Shown here in pieces: positions 1 through 6,305 of a DNA stretch of 13,606 nucleotides. Origin of the DNA: an uncultured Propionibacteriaceae bacterium. GTDB taxonomy: Bacteria > Actinomycetota > Actinomycetes > Propionibacteriales > Propionibacteriaceae. Position 1 is the first letter of the stretch. Each line of letters starts with the position of its first letter. The stretch is taken from NCBI GenBank assembly GCA_936924635.1, contig CAKZHP010000029.1, positions 1-13,606 on the forward strand. The letters are read 5' to 3'. The notes beneath the pieces are model-generated. The model was not told the DNA's origin. It made no database searches and worked only from the letters and a program-made list of their open reading frames with translations. The translations under genes and the position numbers were made by a program.

Positions 1-17
1 ACCAGTGTCTCGGTCAT
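1..17 (-). CDS. First five codons of a leftward gene, probably the IS transposase (partial)
   Basis: On the minus strand the ATG at complement 17-15 starts M-T-E-T-L and runs off the window edge. A purine-rich AGGAGGG lies 5 nt upstream of the ATG (complement 23-29), an excellent ribosome-binding site. Its position just inside a putative IS end argues for a transposase. Too little protein is visible to prove the family. Confidence 0.4.
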
Positions 18-78
18 GACGACCCTCCTGCCCCAACCGGGGCGCTAGGGCCACTTACACCGTTAACGCGATAGACCC
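1..78 (-). mobile_element. Probable terminus of an insertion sequence (IS256-like?), reading leftward
   Basis: Read on the minus strand, this stretch begins GGGTCTATCGCGTTAACGGT, continues through a short non-coding leader with a strong ribosome-binding site (complement 23-29) and reaches an ATG at complement 17-15. That layout of end repeat, short leader and transposase start is typical of an IS. The + strand response regulator becomes readable just after position 78 without its own N-terminus, as expected if an element landed inside it. Assignment to the IS256 (Mutator) family is from resemblance only. The other end of the element and any target duplication lie outside the window. Confidence 0.45.
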
Positions 79-110
79 AGGCCCGATCGATTGGTGACGG
101 GCTCAGCGCC

Positions 111-692
111 GTGGAGGTTGCCAGGTCTTGGTCGCCTGAGGTGATCGTCCTCGACCTGGGGCTTCCGGGCCTGGACGGGGTTGAGGTGTGCCGTCAGGTG
201 CGGACCTTCACGGACTGTTACGTGTTGATGCTCACGGCACGGACGGACGAGGTCGACACCCTGGTGGGCCTGTCGGTCGGGGCGGACGACTACATGACGA
301 AGCCGTTCAGCGCGCGTGAGCTCGTGGCGCGGGTTCAGGTGCTGCTGAGGAGGCCACGCGCCGCGTCATCGGGCCGTTCTGTCGGGCAGGCTCGCCGGGT
401 ATTCGGCGAGCTGATCCTCGATCCGGGGGCCCGCGAGGTCACCGTCGCGGGATCCGAGGTGGGTCTGACCCGAACGGAGTTCGACGTGCTGGACGCGTTG
501 TCTGCGCGACCGAATCTCGTGTGGAACCGTCGGCAGCTCATCGACGAGATCTGGGGTGTCGACTGGGTCGGGGACGAGCACCTCGTCGATGTCCACGTCG
601 CTCACCTGCGGAGGAAACTGGGCGACGATTCCGCAAACTCTCGCTTTGTGCGGACGGTGCGCGGCGTGGGCTACCGGATGGGGCAGGGCTAG
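111..692 (+). CDS. OmpR-family response regulator, N-terminally truncated
   Basis: DNA-binding partner of the histidine kinase that follows, probably the transcriptional regulator of the copper genes downstream. The receiver domain keeps the phospho-acceptor Asp (VLDLGLPGLDG, residue 15 from the GTG at 111), the switch Thr (MLTAR) and the conserved Lys (TKPF, residue 64). The Asp-Lys spacing of 49 residues is normal. A linker follows, then a winged-helix output domain (LTRTEFDVLDAL to the terminal VRTVRGVGYRMG). The first ~37-40 residues of a receiver, with strand 1 and the acidic Asp/Glu pair, are missing. The frame stays open upstream only to a stop at 72-74, reading residues such as GDGLSAVEVAR, so coding sequence clearly preceded the GTG and was cut by the IS-like DNA at 1-78. 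The residual protein probably cannot be phosphorylated normally. The wHTH domain itself is intact. Confidence 0.85.
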   Translation: MEVARSWSPEVIVLDLGLPGLDGVEVCRQVRTFTDCYVLMLTARTDEVDTLVGLSVGADDYMTKPFSARELVARVQVLLRRPRAASSGRSVGQARRVFGELILDPGAREVTVAGSEVGLTRTEFDVLDALSARPNLVWNRRQLIDEIWGVDWVGDEHLVDVHVAHLRRKLGDDSANSRFVRTVRGVGYRMGQG

Positions 693-1840
693 TGGCGCCG
701 GTCCGGCCGGGGCGCCGGGCCATGCCCCTGTCCCGACGGCTCGTCATGGCTCAGGGGGTCGTGGTCGCGGCGATGGCGTTGTCGGTCGTCGTCGTGGCCG
801 CACTGGTCGCGCCGCCGCTGTTCGACCTGCACATGCGCGAGGCGGGCCACGATAAGCAGCCAGGTGTTCTCGACCATGCTGAGACGGCCTTTCGTGATGC
901 CGGTGTGGTCGGTCTCGGCGCCGGCGTCATCATCGCGGTTCTTGGCGCGGTCGTCGTCAGCGGGCTGCTGACCCGCGGGCTGGGCCGGCACCTCGACGCC
1001 CTCGTAGATGGCGCCGAGCGGGTCGGGCATGGGGTGTACAACCAGCCGGTGCCGGCTGTGGGGGGTAGCCGAGAGCTCGATGCCGTCACGGAGGCCTTCA
1101 ACGACATGGCGGAACGGATCGCGGCCTCGGAGCAGGCACGGCGCCGGATGCTCACCGACTTGGCCCACGAGATGCGGACACCGATCGCGAGCCTGCGGGT
1201 GACGGTGGAGGCGCTCGAGGACGGCTTCGTCGACCTCGACGAGCACACCGTGTCGGTCTTTCACGACCAGCTGAGCCGTCTGACCCGACTCGCCTCGGAC
1301 ATCAAGGACGTGTCCGCCGCGGAGGAGGGACGCCTGGACCTGCACCGGGAGCTCGTCGACCTGAGCGAGGTCCTCGCGGCCTCGGGGCGCGCCTTCGGCC
1401 CCCAGTACACCGACGCCGGGGTCGTCCTCGACATCGACAGCGGTACGGCATCCGGCCGCCGTGCGCTCGTGCGTGCCGATCGTGCCCGGGTCGGTCAGGT
1501 CGTCGACAACCTGCTGCGCAATGCCTTGCAGCACACTCCCTCGGGTGGTCAGGTCAACGCCAGCGCCGACATCCCCGCCGATGCCGGTGAGTGGGTGCGG
1601 ATCGTCGTGAAGGACACGGGCATCGGCATCGATGCCCACGATCTGGCGCATCTGTTCGAGCGGTTCTACCGGGCCGACACGAGCCGCCCCCACGACAGCC
1701 AGACGGGCACGGGGGTCGGGTTGTCGATCTCGAGGGCCATCGCCGTCGCCCACGGCGGCACCTTGACCGCGCACAGCCGGGGTCCGGGCCACGGCGCGAC
1801 CTTCGTGCTGACCCTGCCGGCCGCGGCAGTTGGTTCGTAG
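692..1840 (+). CDS. Sensor histidine kinase (HAMP-HisKA-HATPase)
   Basis: Membrane sensor kinase that autophosphorylates on His and passes phosphate to the adjacent response regulator. With GTG 692 the product is 382 residues. Transmembrane segment 1 is at ~20-42 and a short extracytoplasmic loop (~43-70) follows. Segment 2 is at ~71-93, then a HAMP domain and the HisKA H-box LAHEMRTPIASL (His159). The N-box is NLLRNALQHTP, the G1 box DTGIGI, the F-box LFERFYRAD and the G2 box GTGVGLS, so catalysis should be intact. The loop is unusually short for ligand binding and contains His residues (DLHMREAGHDK), compatible with metal sensing. The GTG overlaps the regulator stop in TAGTG, with GGGGCAGGG upstream, suggesting translational coupling. 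ATG 722 is the alternative start. The frame is open back to 521, but that part is a shadow of the regulator. Confidence 0.9.
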   Translation: MAPVRPGRRAMPLSRRLVMAQGVVVAAMALSVVVVAALVAPPLFDLHMREAGHDKQPGVLDHAETAFRDAGVVGLGAGVIIAVLGAVVVSGLLTRGLGRHLDALVDGAERVGHGVYNQPVPAVGGSRELDAVTEAFNDMAERIAASEQARRRMLTDLAHEMRTPIASLRVTVEALEDGFVDLDEHTVSVFHDQLSRLTRLASDIKDVSAAEEGRLDLHRELVDLSEVLAASGRAFGPQYTDAGVVLDIDSGTASGRRALVRADRARVGQVVDNLLRNALQHTPSGGQVNASADIPADAGEWVRIVVKDTGIGIDAHDLAHLFERFYRADTSRPHDSQTGTGVGLSISRAIAVAHGGTLTAHSRGPGHGATFVLTLPAAAVGS

Positions 1841-1858
1841 CGTGCGCGCCGTCGCGGT

Positions 1859-1876
1859 CTTCATCGTTTCTTCGTC
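1859..1876 (+). promoter_or_regulatory. Tandem 11-bp direct repeat, candidate response-regulator box (site 1)
   Basis: CTTCAT at 1859-1864 is followed exactly 11 bp later by CTTCGT at 1870-1875. The overall sequence (TCTTCATCGTTTCTTCGTCC) matches site 2 before the multicopper oxidase (2311-2330) at most positions. One-helical-turn direct repeats are the standard binding geometry of OmpR/PhoB-family regulators such as the one encoded here. The site lies ~86 bp upstream of the ATG at 1962. No confident -10 box was identified. Confidence 0.5.
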
Positions 1877-1961
1877 CCACGACGACGAGACCCCCGGCAC
1901 GGCAGCCAGAGGGTAGGGACACCGCTTCGGCGAATCCACCCGCTCCTCGAAGGAGAGCACG

Positions 1962-2216
1962 ATGCAGACCTCGACCCGTCACATGCTTCTCATGTTCGCC
2001 CCCGCCGTCGTCATCGCCGGTGTGCTGCTCGCGCTCGGGCGGCCCGTCTCCGACGCGATCATCACCGCCCTGGTCCTGAGCTGCCCACTGCACATGGTCA
2101 TGATGATCATGGGCGGCCACCAGCACGGCCACCCGTCGACATCCGGACCGGCCGACGCAGCCCGTGAGGGTGCGTCCACCGACGTGCGCGGTTCGCACCT
2201 GCCGCACACGCACTGA
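1962..2216 (+). CDS. Small two-helix membrane protein with His-rich tail (DUF2933-like), copper-associated
   Basis: This 84-residue protein has two hydrophobic helices, ~8-27 (MLLMFAPAVVIAGVLLALG) and ~31-50, the second ending in SCPLHMVMMIMGG. A hydrophilic tail rich in His follows (GGHQHGH, terminal PHTH). The Cys-Pro-Leu-His-Met-Val-Met-Met core and His-rich C-terminus resemble small DUF2933-type membrane proteins that accompany copper-resistance genes; that family name is from memory. The Met, His and Cys content suggests binding of Cu(I)/Cu(II) at the membrane, but this is inference. The start is supported by AGGAG at 1951-1955, 6 nt before ATG. A direct-repeat regulator box lies upstream (1859-1876) and a terminator-like hairpin follows (2248-2277), so it may be its own transcription unit. 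Confidence 0.75.
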   Translation: MQTSTRHMLLMFAPAVVIAGVLLALGRPVSDAIITALVLSCPLHMVMMIMGGHQHGHPSTSGPADAAREGASTDVRGSHLPHTH

Positions 2217-2247
2217 CCACTGCCGACCGGCTCGGCACCCGCTGCTT

Positions 2248-2277
2248 CCGGCCCCAGGACACCTGCCCGGGGGCCGG
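2248..2277 (+). terminator. Strong GC hairpin after the small membrane protein
   Basis: CCGGCCCC (2248-2255) is perfectly complementary to GGGGCCGG (2270-2277), with a 14-nt loop. It sits 31 bp after the stop of the membrane protein and upstream of the oxidase's regulatory repeat. There is no T-run, as is common in actinobacteria, so termination is an inference from position and stem strength. Confidence 0.4.
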
Positions 2278-2311
2278 CAGCGGCGTCCCCGTCCCGAAGG
2301 GGTCCGGCGAT

Positions 2312-2328
2312 CTTCATCGAACCTTCAT
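2312..2328 (+). promoter_or_regulatory. Tandem 11-bp direct repeat, candidate response-regulator box (site 2)
   Basis: CTTCAT occurs at 2312-2317 and again at 2323-2328, exactly 11 bp apart, within TCTTCATCGAACCTTCATGA. The first nine bases (TCTTCATCG) are identical to site 1. Both sites lie upstream of a copper gene in the same orientation, here ~45 bp before the oxidase ATG. Most likely they bind the OmpR-type regulator encoded at 111-692. Confidence 0.55.
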
Positions 2329-2373
2329 GACAAGCCCAGGGGAACGTGAACACCTGCCCTCCACGGTGATGAC

Positions 2374-3900
2374 ATGACCGCACTCACTCGTCGCCAGATC
2401 CTCGCCGGTGGCTTCGGCCTCGCTAGCCTCGGAGCCCTCGCCGCCTGCTCGTCGGGCTCGTCGATGGGCGACATGCCCGGCATGGGCGGCGCGACGACGA
2501 GCAGCGCGAGCACCGGGCACGCCATGGGCGCCATCCCCACCGCGACGCCCCTGACCCCCAAGCCCGGCCAGAAGGTCGTCACCGCCACCCTTCGTCCGCG
2601 CCCCGTGACGCTCGACCTCGGCGGCATCCACGCGAACACCTGGGCGTACACCGACGAGCTCGGCACCGCCCCCTTCCGTGCCTCCGCGGGCGACCTGCTG
2701 CGCATCACCGTCGACAACCAGCTGCCCAGCGACACGAGCGTCCACTGGCACGGCATCCGGGTCCGCAACGTCGCCGACGGCGTGCCCGGCGTCACCCAGC
2801 AGCCCATCGCGAAGGGCGCGCGCTACCTGTACGAGTTCGAGGCCCCCGACGCGGGCACCTACTTCTTCCACCCGCACACCGGCGTCCAGATCGACCGCGG
2901 CCTGTACGCACCACTCGTCATCGACGACCCCAAGGACAAGGGCGGCTACGACGCCGAGTGGGTCGTCGTCCTCGACGACTGGACCGACGGCATCCCCGGC
3001 GGGAAGAACCCCGACACGATCCTCGCCGACTTCCAGGCCAAGACCGGCCCGATCTCGACGGGCATGAACCACGACATGTCCGGCATGGACCACGGCATGG
3101 CCTCCCCGCTCGGGGACGCGGGCGACATCGCGTACCCGCACTACCTGATCAACGGGCGGATCCCCGCCGCCCCCAGGACCTTCACCGCCAAGCCCGGCCA
3201 GAAGGTCCGCATCCGGTTCATCAACGCCGGCTCCGACACGATCTTCAAGGTCGCTCTCGGCGGGCACACGATGACGGTGACGCACTCCGACGGCTACGCC
3301 GTCCAGCCGCAGGACACCAAGGCCCTGTACATCGCGATGGGAGAGCGCTACGACGTCCTCGTCACCCTCGCCGACGGCGCCTTCCCCCTCGCCGCCGCGC
3401 CCGAGGGAAAGAAGGGCACACCCGCCCTCGCCGTGGTCCGCACGGGTGCCGGTACAGCCCCAACCCCATCGACCCCGGTCTCCGAGCTTGCCGGTGCCGC
3501 TCTCGTCGGGACCTCGCTAACCGCGGCCGACGCCGCGAAGCTGTCCTCGAAGGACCCCGCCCGCACGGTCGATGTCCAGCTCAACGGGCAGATGAAGCCC
3601 TACGCGTGGGGCATCAACGGCAAAAAGTTCGGCGAGGACACACCCATGCAGGTGCGCGAGGGAGAGCGGCTGCGGATGCGGATGACGAACATGACGATGA
3701 TGGCCCACCCCATGCACATCCACGGCCACACCTGGGCCCTGCCCGCCAGCGGCGGGCTGCGCAAGGACACCGTCCTCGTCCTGCCCATGCAGACCGTCGA
3801 GGCCGACCTGCAAGCCGACAACCCCGGCACGTGGATGTACCACTGCCACAACATCTACCACGCAGAGCTCGGCATGATGACCAGTCTTCGCTACGCCTGA
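2374..3900 (+). CDS. Multicopper oxidase, Tat-exported lipoprotein, CueO/CopA-like
   Basis: Secreted copper oxidase, expected to convert Cu(I) to less toxic Cu(II) outside the membrane using oxygen. It has 508 residues. The N-terminus carries a twin-arginine motif (TRRQIL) and a lipobox ending at Cys25 (ALAAC), so it is probably exported folded and then lipid-anchored. All four copper-ligand motifs are present: HWH (~124), HPH (~166), HPMHIHGH (~445) and HCHNIYHAELGM (~490), the last holding the type 1 Cys-His-Met ligands. Two Met/His-rich stretches, MGDMPGMGG near the N-terminus and NHDMSGMDHGM at ~230-240, look like the Met-rich copper-capturing inserts of CueO-type enzymes. The length fits three-domain cuproxidases. 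Upstream is a direct-repeat regulator box. No strong ribosome-binding site is seen, but the export signal starts right at this ATG. Confidence 0.93.
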   Translation: MTALTRRQILAGGFGLASLGALAACSSGSSMGDMPGMGGATTSSASTGHAMGAIPTATPLTPKPGQKVVTATLRPRPVTLDLGGIHANTWAYTDELGTAPFRASAGDLLRITVDNQLPSDTSVHWHGIRVRNVADGVPGVTQQPIAKGARYLYEFEAPDAGTYFFHPHTGVQIDRGLYAPLVIDDPKDKGGYDAEWVVVLDDWTDGIPGGKNPDTILADFQAKTGPISTGMNHDMSGMDHGMASPLGDAGDIAYPHYLINGRIPAAPRTFTAKPGQKVRIRFINAGSDTIFKVALGGHTMTVTHSDGYAVQPQDTKALYIAMGERYDVLVTLADGAFPLAAAPEGKKGTPALAVVRTGAGTAPTPSTPVSELAGAALVGTSLTAADAAKLSSKDPARTVDVQLNGQMKPYAWGINGKKFGEDTPMQVREGERLRMRMTNMTMMAHPMHIHGHTWALPASGGLRKDTVLVLPMQTVEADLQADNPGTWMYHCHNIYHAELGMMTSLRYA

Positions 3901-3915
3901 GGCCCACCCAGCCCC

Positions 3916-3940
3916 CGGCCCCGACCCTGCGATCGGGCCG
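3916..3940 (+). terminator. GC hairpin between multicopper oxidase and BNR lipoprotein
   Basis: CGGCCCCGA (3916-3924) pairs with TCGGGCCG (3933-3940) through eight base pairs with one bulged C and an 8-nt loop. It lies 16 bp after the oxidase stop. It could be a terminator or an attenuator reducing expression of the downstream lipoprotein genes. There is no T-run. Confidence 0.35.
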
Positions 3941-3969
3941 ACCCACCGCTCACGAAAGACATCCGGATC

Positions 3970-4938
3970 ATGCCCCGACACCTCGCCCTCGCGCTCACGG
4001 CTGCTGTGCCCGTGGTTGCGCTCGTCACGGCGTGCGGCGGCTCGGCCGACCCCGGCTCGACCGCCCCGACGACATCGACATCCGTGCAGGGCGCCGCTCC
4101 GCCGACCTCGGCGGAGCGCCCGGCTGGTTCGTCCGGTACGCAGCCAGCTGCTGCGGCAACCAGCGGTGGGACCGGTGCGTCGACCGCACCGACGGCCGCG
4201 GTGCCCGTCCGGGCCCCGCAGGGCGCACTGCCCGGCGAGCACGTCCACGGGCTCACGCGTGCCGGCGACGGCACGATCCTGCTCGCCACTCACGACGGCG
4301 CCTACCGGGGGACGCCCGGCGGTTGGGAGAAGGTGTCGCCGTCGGTCGACCTCATGGGCTTCGTCGCGGTCGGTCCGACGCTCTATGCCTCGGGCCACCC
4401 CGGACAGGGCTCCGACCTGCCGAACCCGGTCGGGCTCCTGCAGTCGACGGACCAGGGGAAGACATGGACGTCGATGTCGCGGGCCGGTGAGTCGGACTTC
4501 CACGCGCTCGGCGCGGGCAAGGGCCTCATCGCAGGCTTCGACGGCCGGCTGCGCATCAGCACCGACGCGAAGTCCTGGACCGACGTTCAGATCCCCGCAG
4601 CACCCTTCGGGCTGGCGGTCTCGCCCGACGGCACGAGGATCATCGCCACGACCCGACAGGGCGCCCTGACCAGCACCGACCGAGGCGCGACGTGGGCCGA
4701 GGCATCAGGAACCCAACCGGCCCTGGCCGGGTTCGCGTCCGACGGCATGGTGTACGGGCTCGCTTCCGACGGCGCCCTCACCGCCAGCCACGACGGCGGC
4801 ACCACCTGGGCGGCGACCGGTGTCACGGTCTCCCAGCCGGTCGCCTTCGCCGTCACCGCGTCCGGCGAGATCCTCGTCGCCACCGCCCAGGGCGTCGTCT
4901 CCTCGACCGACGGTGGAAAGACGACCCACCCTGCCTGA
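3970..4938 (+). CDS. BNR/sialidase-like beta-propeller lipoprotein (F510_1955-type)
   Basis: This 322-residue exported lipoprotein has a signal peptide ending in VTAC (Cys22). A low-complexity Ser/Thr/Pro/Ala linker follows to ~80, then a beta-propeller domain. BNR/Asp-box repeats are visible as STDQGKTW, STDRGATW, SHDGGTTW and STDGGKT, with a more divergent STDAKSW between them. The first propeller strand, HVHGLTRAGDGTILLATHDGAY, is characteristic of proteins automatically named F510_1955-family glycosylhydrolases. These often neighbour copper genes, but their substrate is not established and no sialidase catalytic set is evident. It more likely binds or scaffolds at the cell surface than hydrolyses glycans. 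It follows the oxidase by 69 bp in the same direction. The ATG at 3970 gives a clean signal peptide. The very Ala/Ser/Thr-rich linker is typical of actinobacterial lipoproteins. Confidence 0.78.
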   Translation: MPRHLALALTAAVPVVALVTACGGSADPGSTAPTTSTSVQGAAPPTSAERPAGSSGTQPAAAATSGGTGASTAPTAAVPVRAPQGALPGEHVHGLTRAGDGTILLATHDGAYRGTPGGWEKVSPSVDLMGFVAVGPTLYASGHPGQGSDLPNPVGLLQSTDQGKTWTSMSRAGESDFHALGAGKGLIAGFDGRLRISTDAKSWTDVQIPAAPFGLAVSPDGTRIIATTRQGALTSTDRGATWAEASGTQPALAGFASDGMVYGLASDGALTASHDGGTTWAATGVTVSQPVAFAVTASGEILVATAQGVVSSTDGGKTTHPA

Positions 4939-5011
4939 CGCCGCTCCACCCCGATCGCCGCGGACCGACGTGCGCTCCGGCCCGCCATCCCACCTCACCC
5001 CAAGGACGCTC

Positions 5012-6244
5012 ATGACCTCGCGCTCTCGCCGAACCGCCCTCACGATCGCTCTCGCCGCACCCGTGCTCGCGCTCCTGGCCGCCTGCGGTGGCACGAACGG
5101 ACCCGGCTCCACCTCGTCGACCATCGGATCGCCGACGTCACCGGCATCGTCGACGGCTGCCGCAGCCTCCGCCTCGACGACCATGTCCATGCCGCTGTCC
5201 TCATCCGACTCGACGGGCCCGTCGGGCACGACCTCGTCCACCCCCGCGTCGCCGGCGTCGAAGACCGGGCTGACCGGGTCGATCTGGGTCGCGGACGAGA
5301 AGGGATCGAGCCTGAGCGTCATCGACGCGGCGACGCTGAAGGTCGCCTCGACGGTGACCGGCGTCCCCGGTCCGCACAACGTCCAGGCCATGACCTCGAT
5401 GCCGATGATCTGGGCGACGAGCAGCAGCAGCGGCGGATCGGCCGTCATGCTCGACGCCGCGTCCCTCGCGCAGCACGGCGTCGTCAAGGTCGGGTCCCAC
5501 CCGGCGCACGTCGTCGCCAGCGCGGACGGCATGACCGCGTACGTGTCGAACTCCGGTGACGGCACCATCTCCGTCATCGACGCCATGCAGATGAAGGTCG
5601 TCGCGACCATCCCTGTCGGCCCCAAGGCGCACGGCATGCGGCTCAGCCCGGACGGCAAGACCCTCGTCGTCGCCGACATGGGCCGCACCACTCTGAGCGT
5701 CATCGACACCGCCTCCCGGAAGGTGGCCGGCACCGTCGAGGTCGGCAAGGCACCCGCCCAGGTCGCCTTCTCCCCCGACGGGAGGTTCGTGTACGCGTCC
5801 CTGAGCGGCGAGAACAAGCTCGCGAAGGTCGACCTGGCCTCCCGCACGCTCGTCGGTACGGTCCCGGTCGGCCCCGGCCCCATCCAGACCTTCGTCACCC
5901 CCGACGACCGGTACGTCCTCGTCGCGAACCAGGGCACGCAGGACAAGCCGGGCGACACCGTCTCGGTCGTCGACACGAAGACCCTCACCGTGACGAAGAC
6001 GATCACGACAGGGAAGGGCGCCCACGGCATCGTGATCGCCCCGAACGGTCGCTACGCCTTCGTCACGAACACCTACGCCGACTCCGTCTCCGCGATCGAC
6101 CTCACGACCCTCGCCGTCACCGCCACGATCCCCGTCAAGGCCGGCCCCAACGGCATCAGCTACTCCAGCACCGTCGTCACGCCCCGCCCCGACGTCGCCG
6201 TGACGATGGCCCCTGGCAATAACGGACACGACGGCCACCACTGA
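5012..6244 (+). CDS. YVTN/YncE-like beta-propeller lipoprotein
   Basis: This 410-residue surface lipoprotein has the signal-peptide charge RSRR, a hydrophobic core and a lipobox ending LLAAC (Cys25). A Ser/Thr/Met-rich linker runs to ~85, including a TTMSMPL stretch. About seven YVTN-type blades follow, each with a recognisable unit such as GTISVIDAMQMKVVATIPVG, TTLSVIDTASRKVAGTVEVG, NKLAKVDLASRTLVGTVPVG and DTVSVVDTKTLTVTKTITTG. YncE-type propellers bind ligands or DNA and are not generally enzymes. The role here is unknown, but Met/His content and a C-terminal HDGHH suggest metal contact. The start ATG at 5012 is preceded by AAGGAC. The frame is open farther upstream to ~4820, but that overlaps the preceding lipoprotein and would bury the signal peptide. 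It lies 73 bp after the BNR lipoprotein, probably in one operon. Confidence 0.82.
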   Translation: MTSRSRRTALTIALAAPVLALLAACGGTNGPGSTSSTIGSPTSPASSTAAAASASTTMSMPLSSSDSTGPSGTTSSTPASPASKTGLTGSIWVADEKGSSLSVIDAATLKVASTVTGVPGPHNVQAMTSMPMIWATSSSSGGSAVMLDAASLAQHGVVKVGSHPAHVVASADGMTAYVSNSGDGTISVIDAMQMKVVATIPVGPKAHGMRLSPDGKTLVVADMGRTTLSVIDTASRKVAGTVEVGKAPAQVAFSPDGRFVYASLSGENKLAKVDLASRTLVGTVPVGPGPIQTFVTPDDRYVLVANQGTQDKPGDTVSVVDTKTLTVTKTITTGKGAHGIVIAPNGRYAFVTNTYADSVSAIDLTTLAVTATIPVKAGPNGISYSSTVVTPRPDVAVTMAPGNNGHDGHH

Positions 6245-6250
6245 CGCGAA

Positions 6251-6267
6251 ATACCCCCATGGGGTAT
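6251..6267 (+). promoter_or_regulatory. CsoR-like copper operator upstream of copA
   Basis: ATACCCC (6251-6257) and GGGGTAT (6261-6267) form a perfect 7-bp inverted repeat around CAT. Poly-C/poly-G arms flanked by TA are the hallmark of operators bound by CsoR-type Cu(I) repressors, whose genes often neighbour copA; no csoR is in this window. The site is 38 bp before the copA ATG. A TTGACA occurs at 6272-6277, but its expected -10 position coincides with the ribosome-binding site, so the actual promoter is uncertain. Confidence 0.65.
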
Positions 6268-6305
6268 CCGGTTGACACGGGTACTCACGCGACCAAGGAG
6301 CGGTC

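Noticed and set aside
521..691. Upstream extension of the histidine kinase frame to 521
   Set aside because: It overlaps the response regulator's conserved C-terminus and encodes Arg-rich sequence without features.
689..1960. A 423-codon open frame antisense to the histidine kinase
   Set aside because: Arg/Gly/His-rich shadow with no domain; the + strand frame has all kinase motifs.
2314..3285. Long open frame antisense to the multicopper oxidase
   Set aside because: Val/Gly/Asp-rich shadow with no recognisable features.
6272..6277. TTGACA as the -35 of the copA promoter
   Set aside because: The -10 position would fall on the ribosome-binding site, leaving no leader; possible only with atypical spacing.
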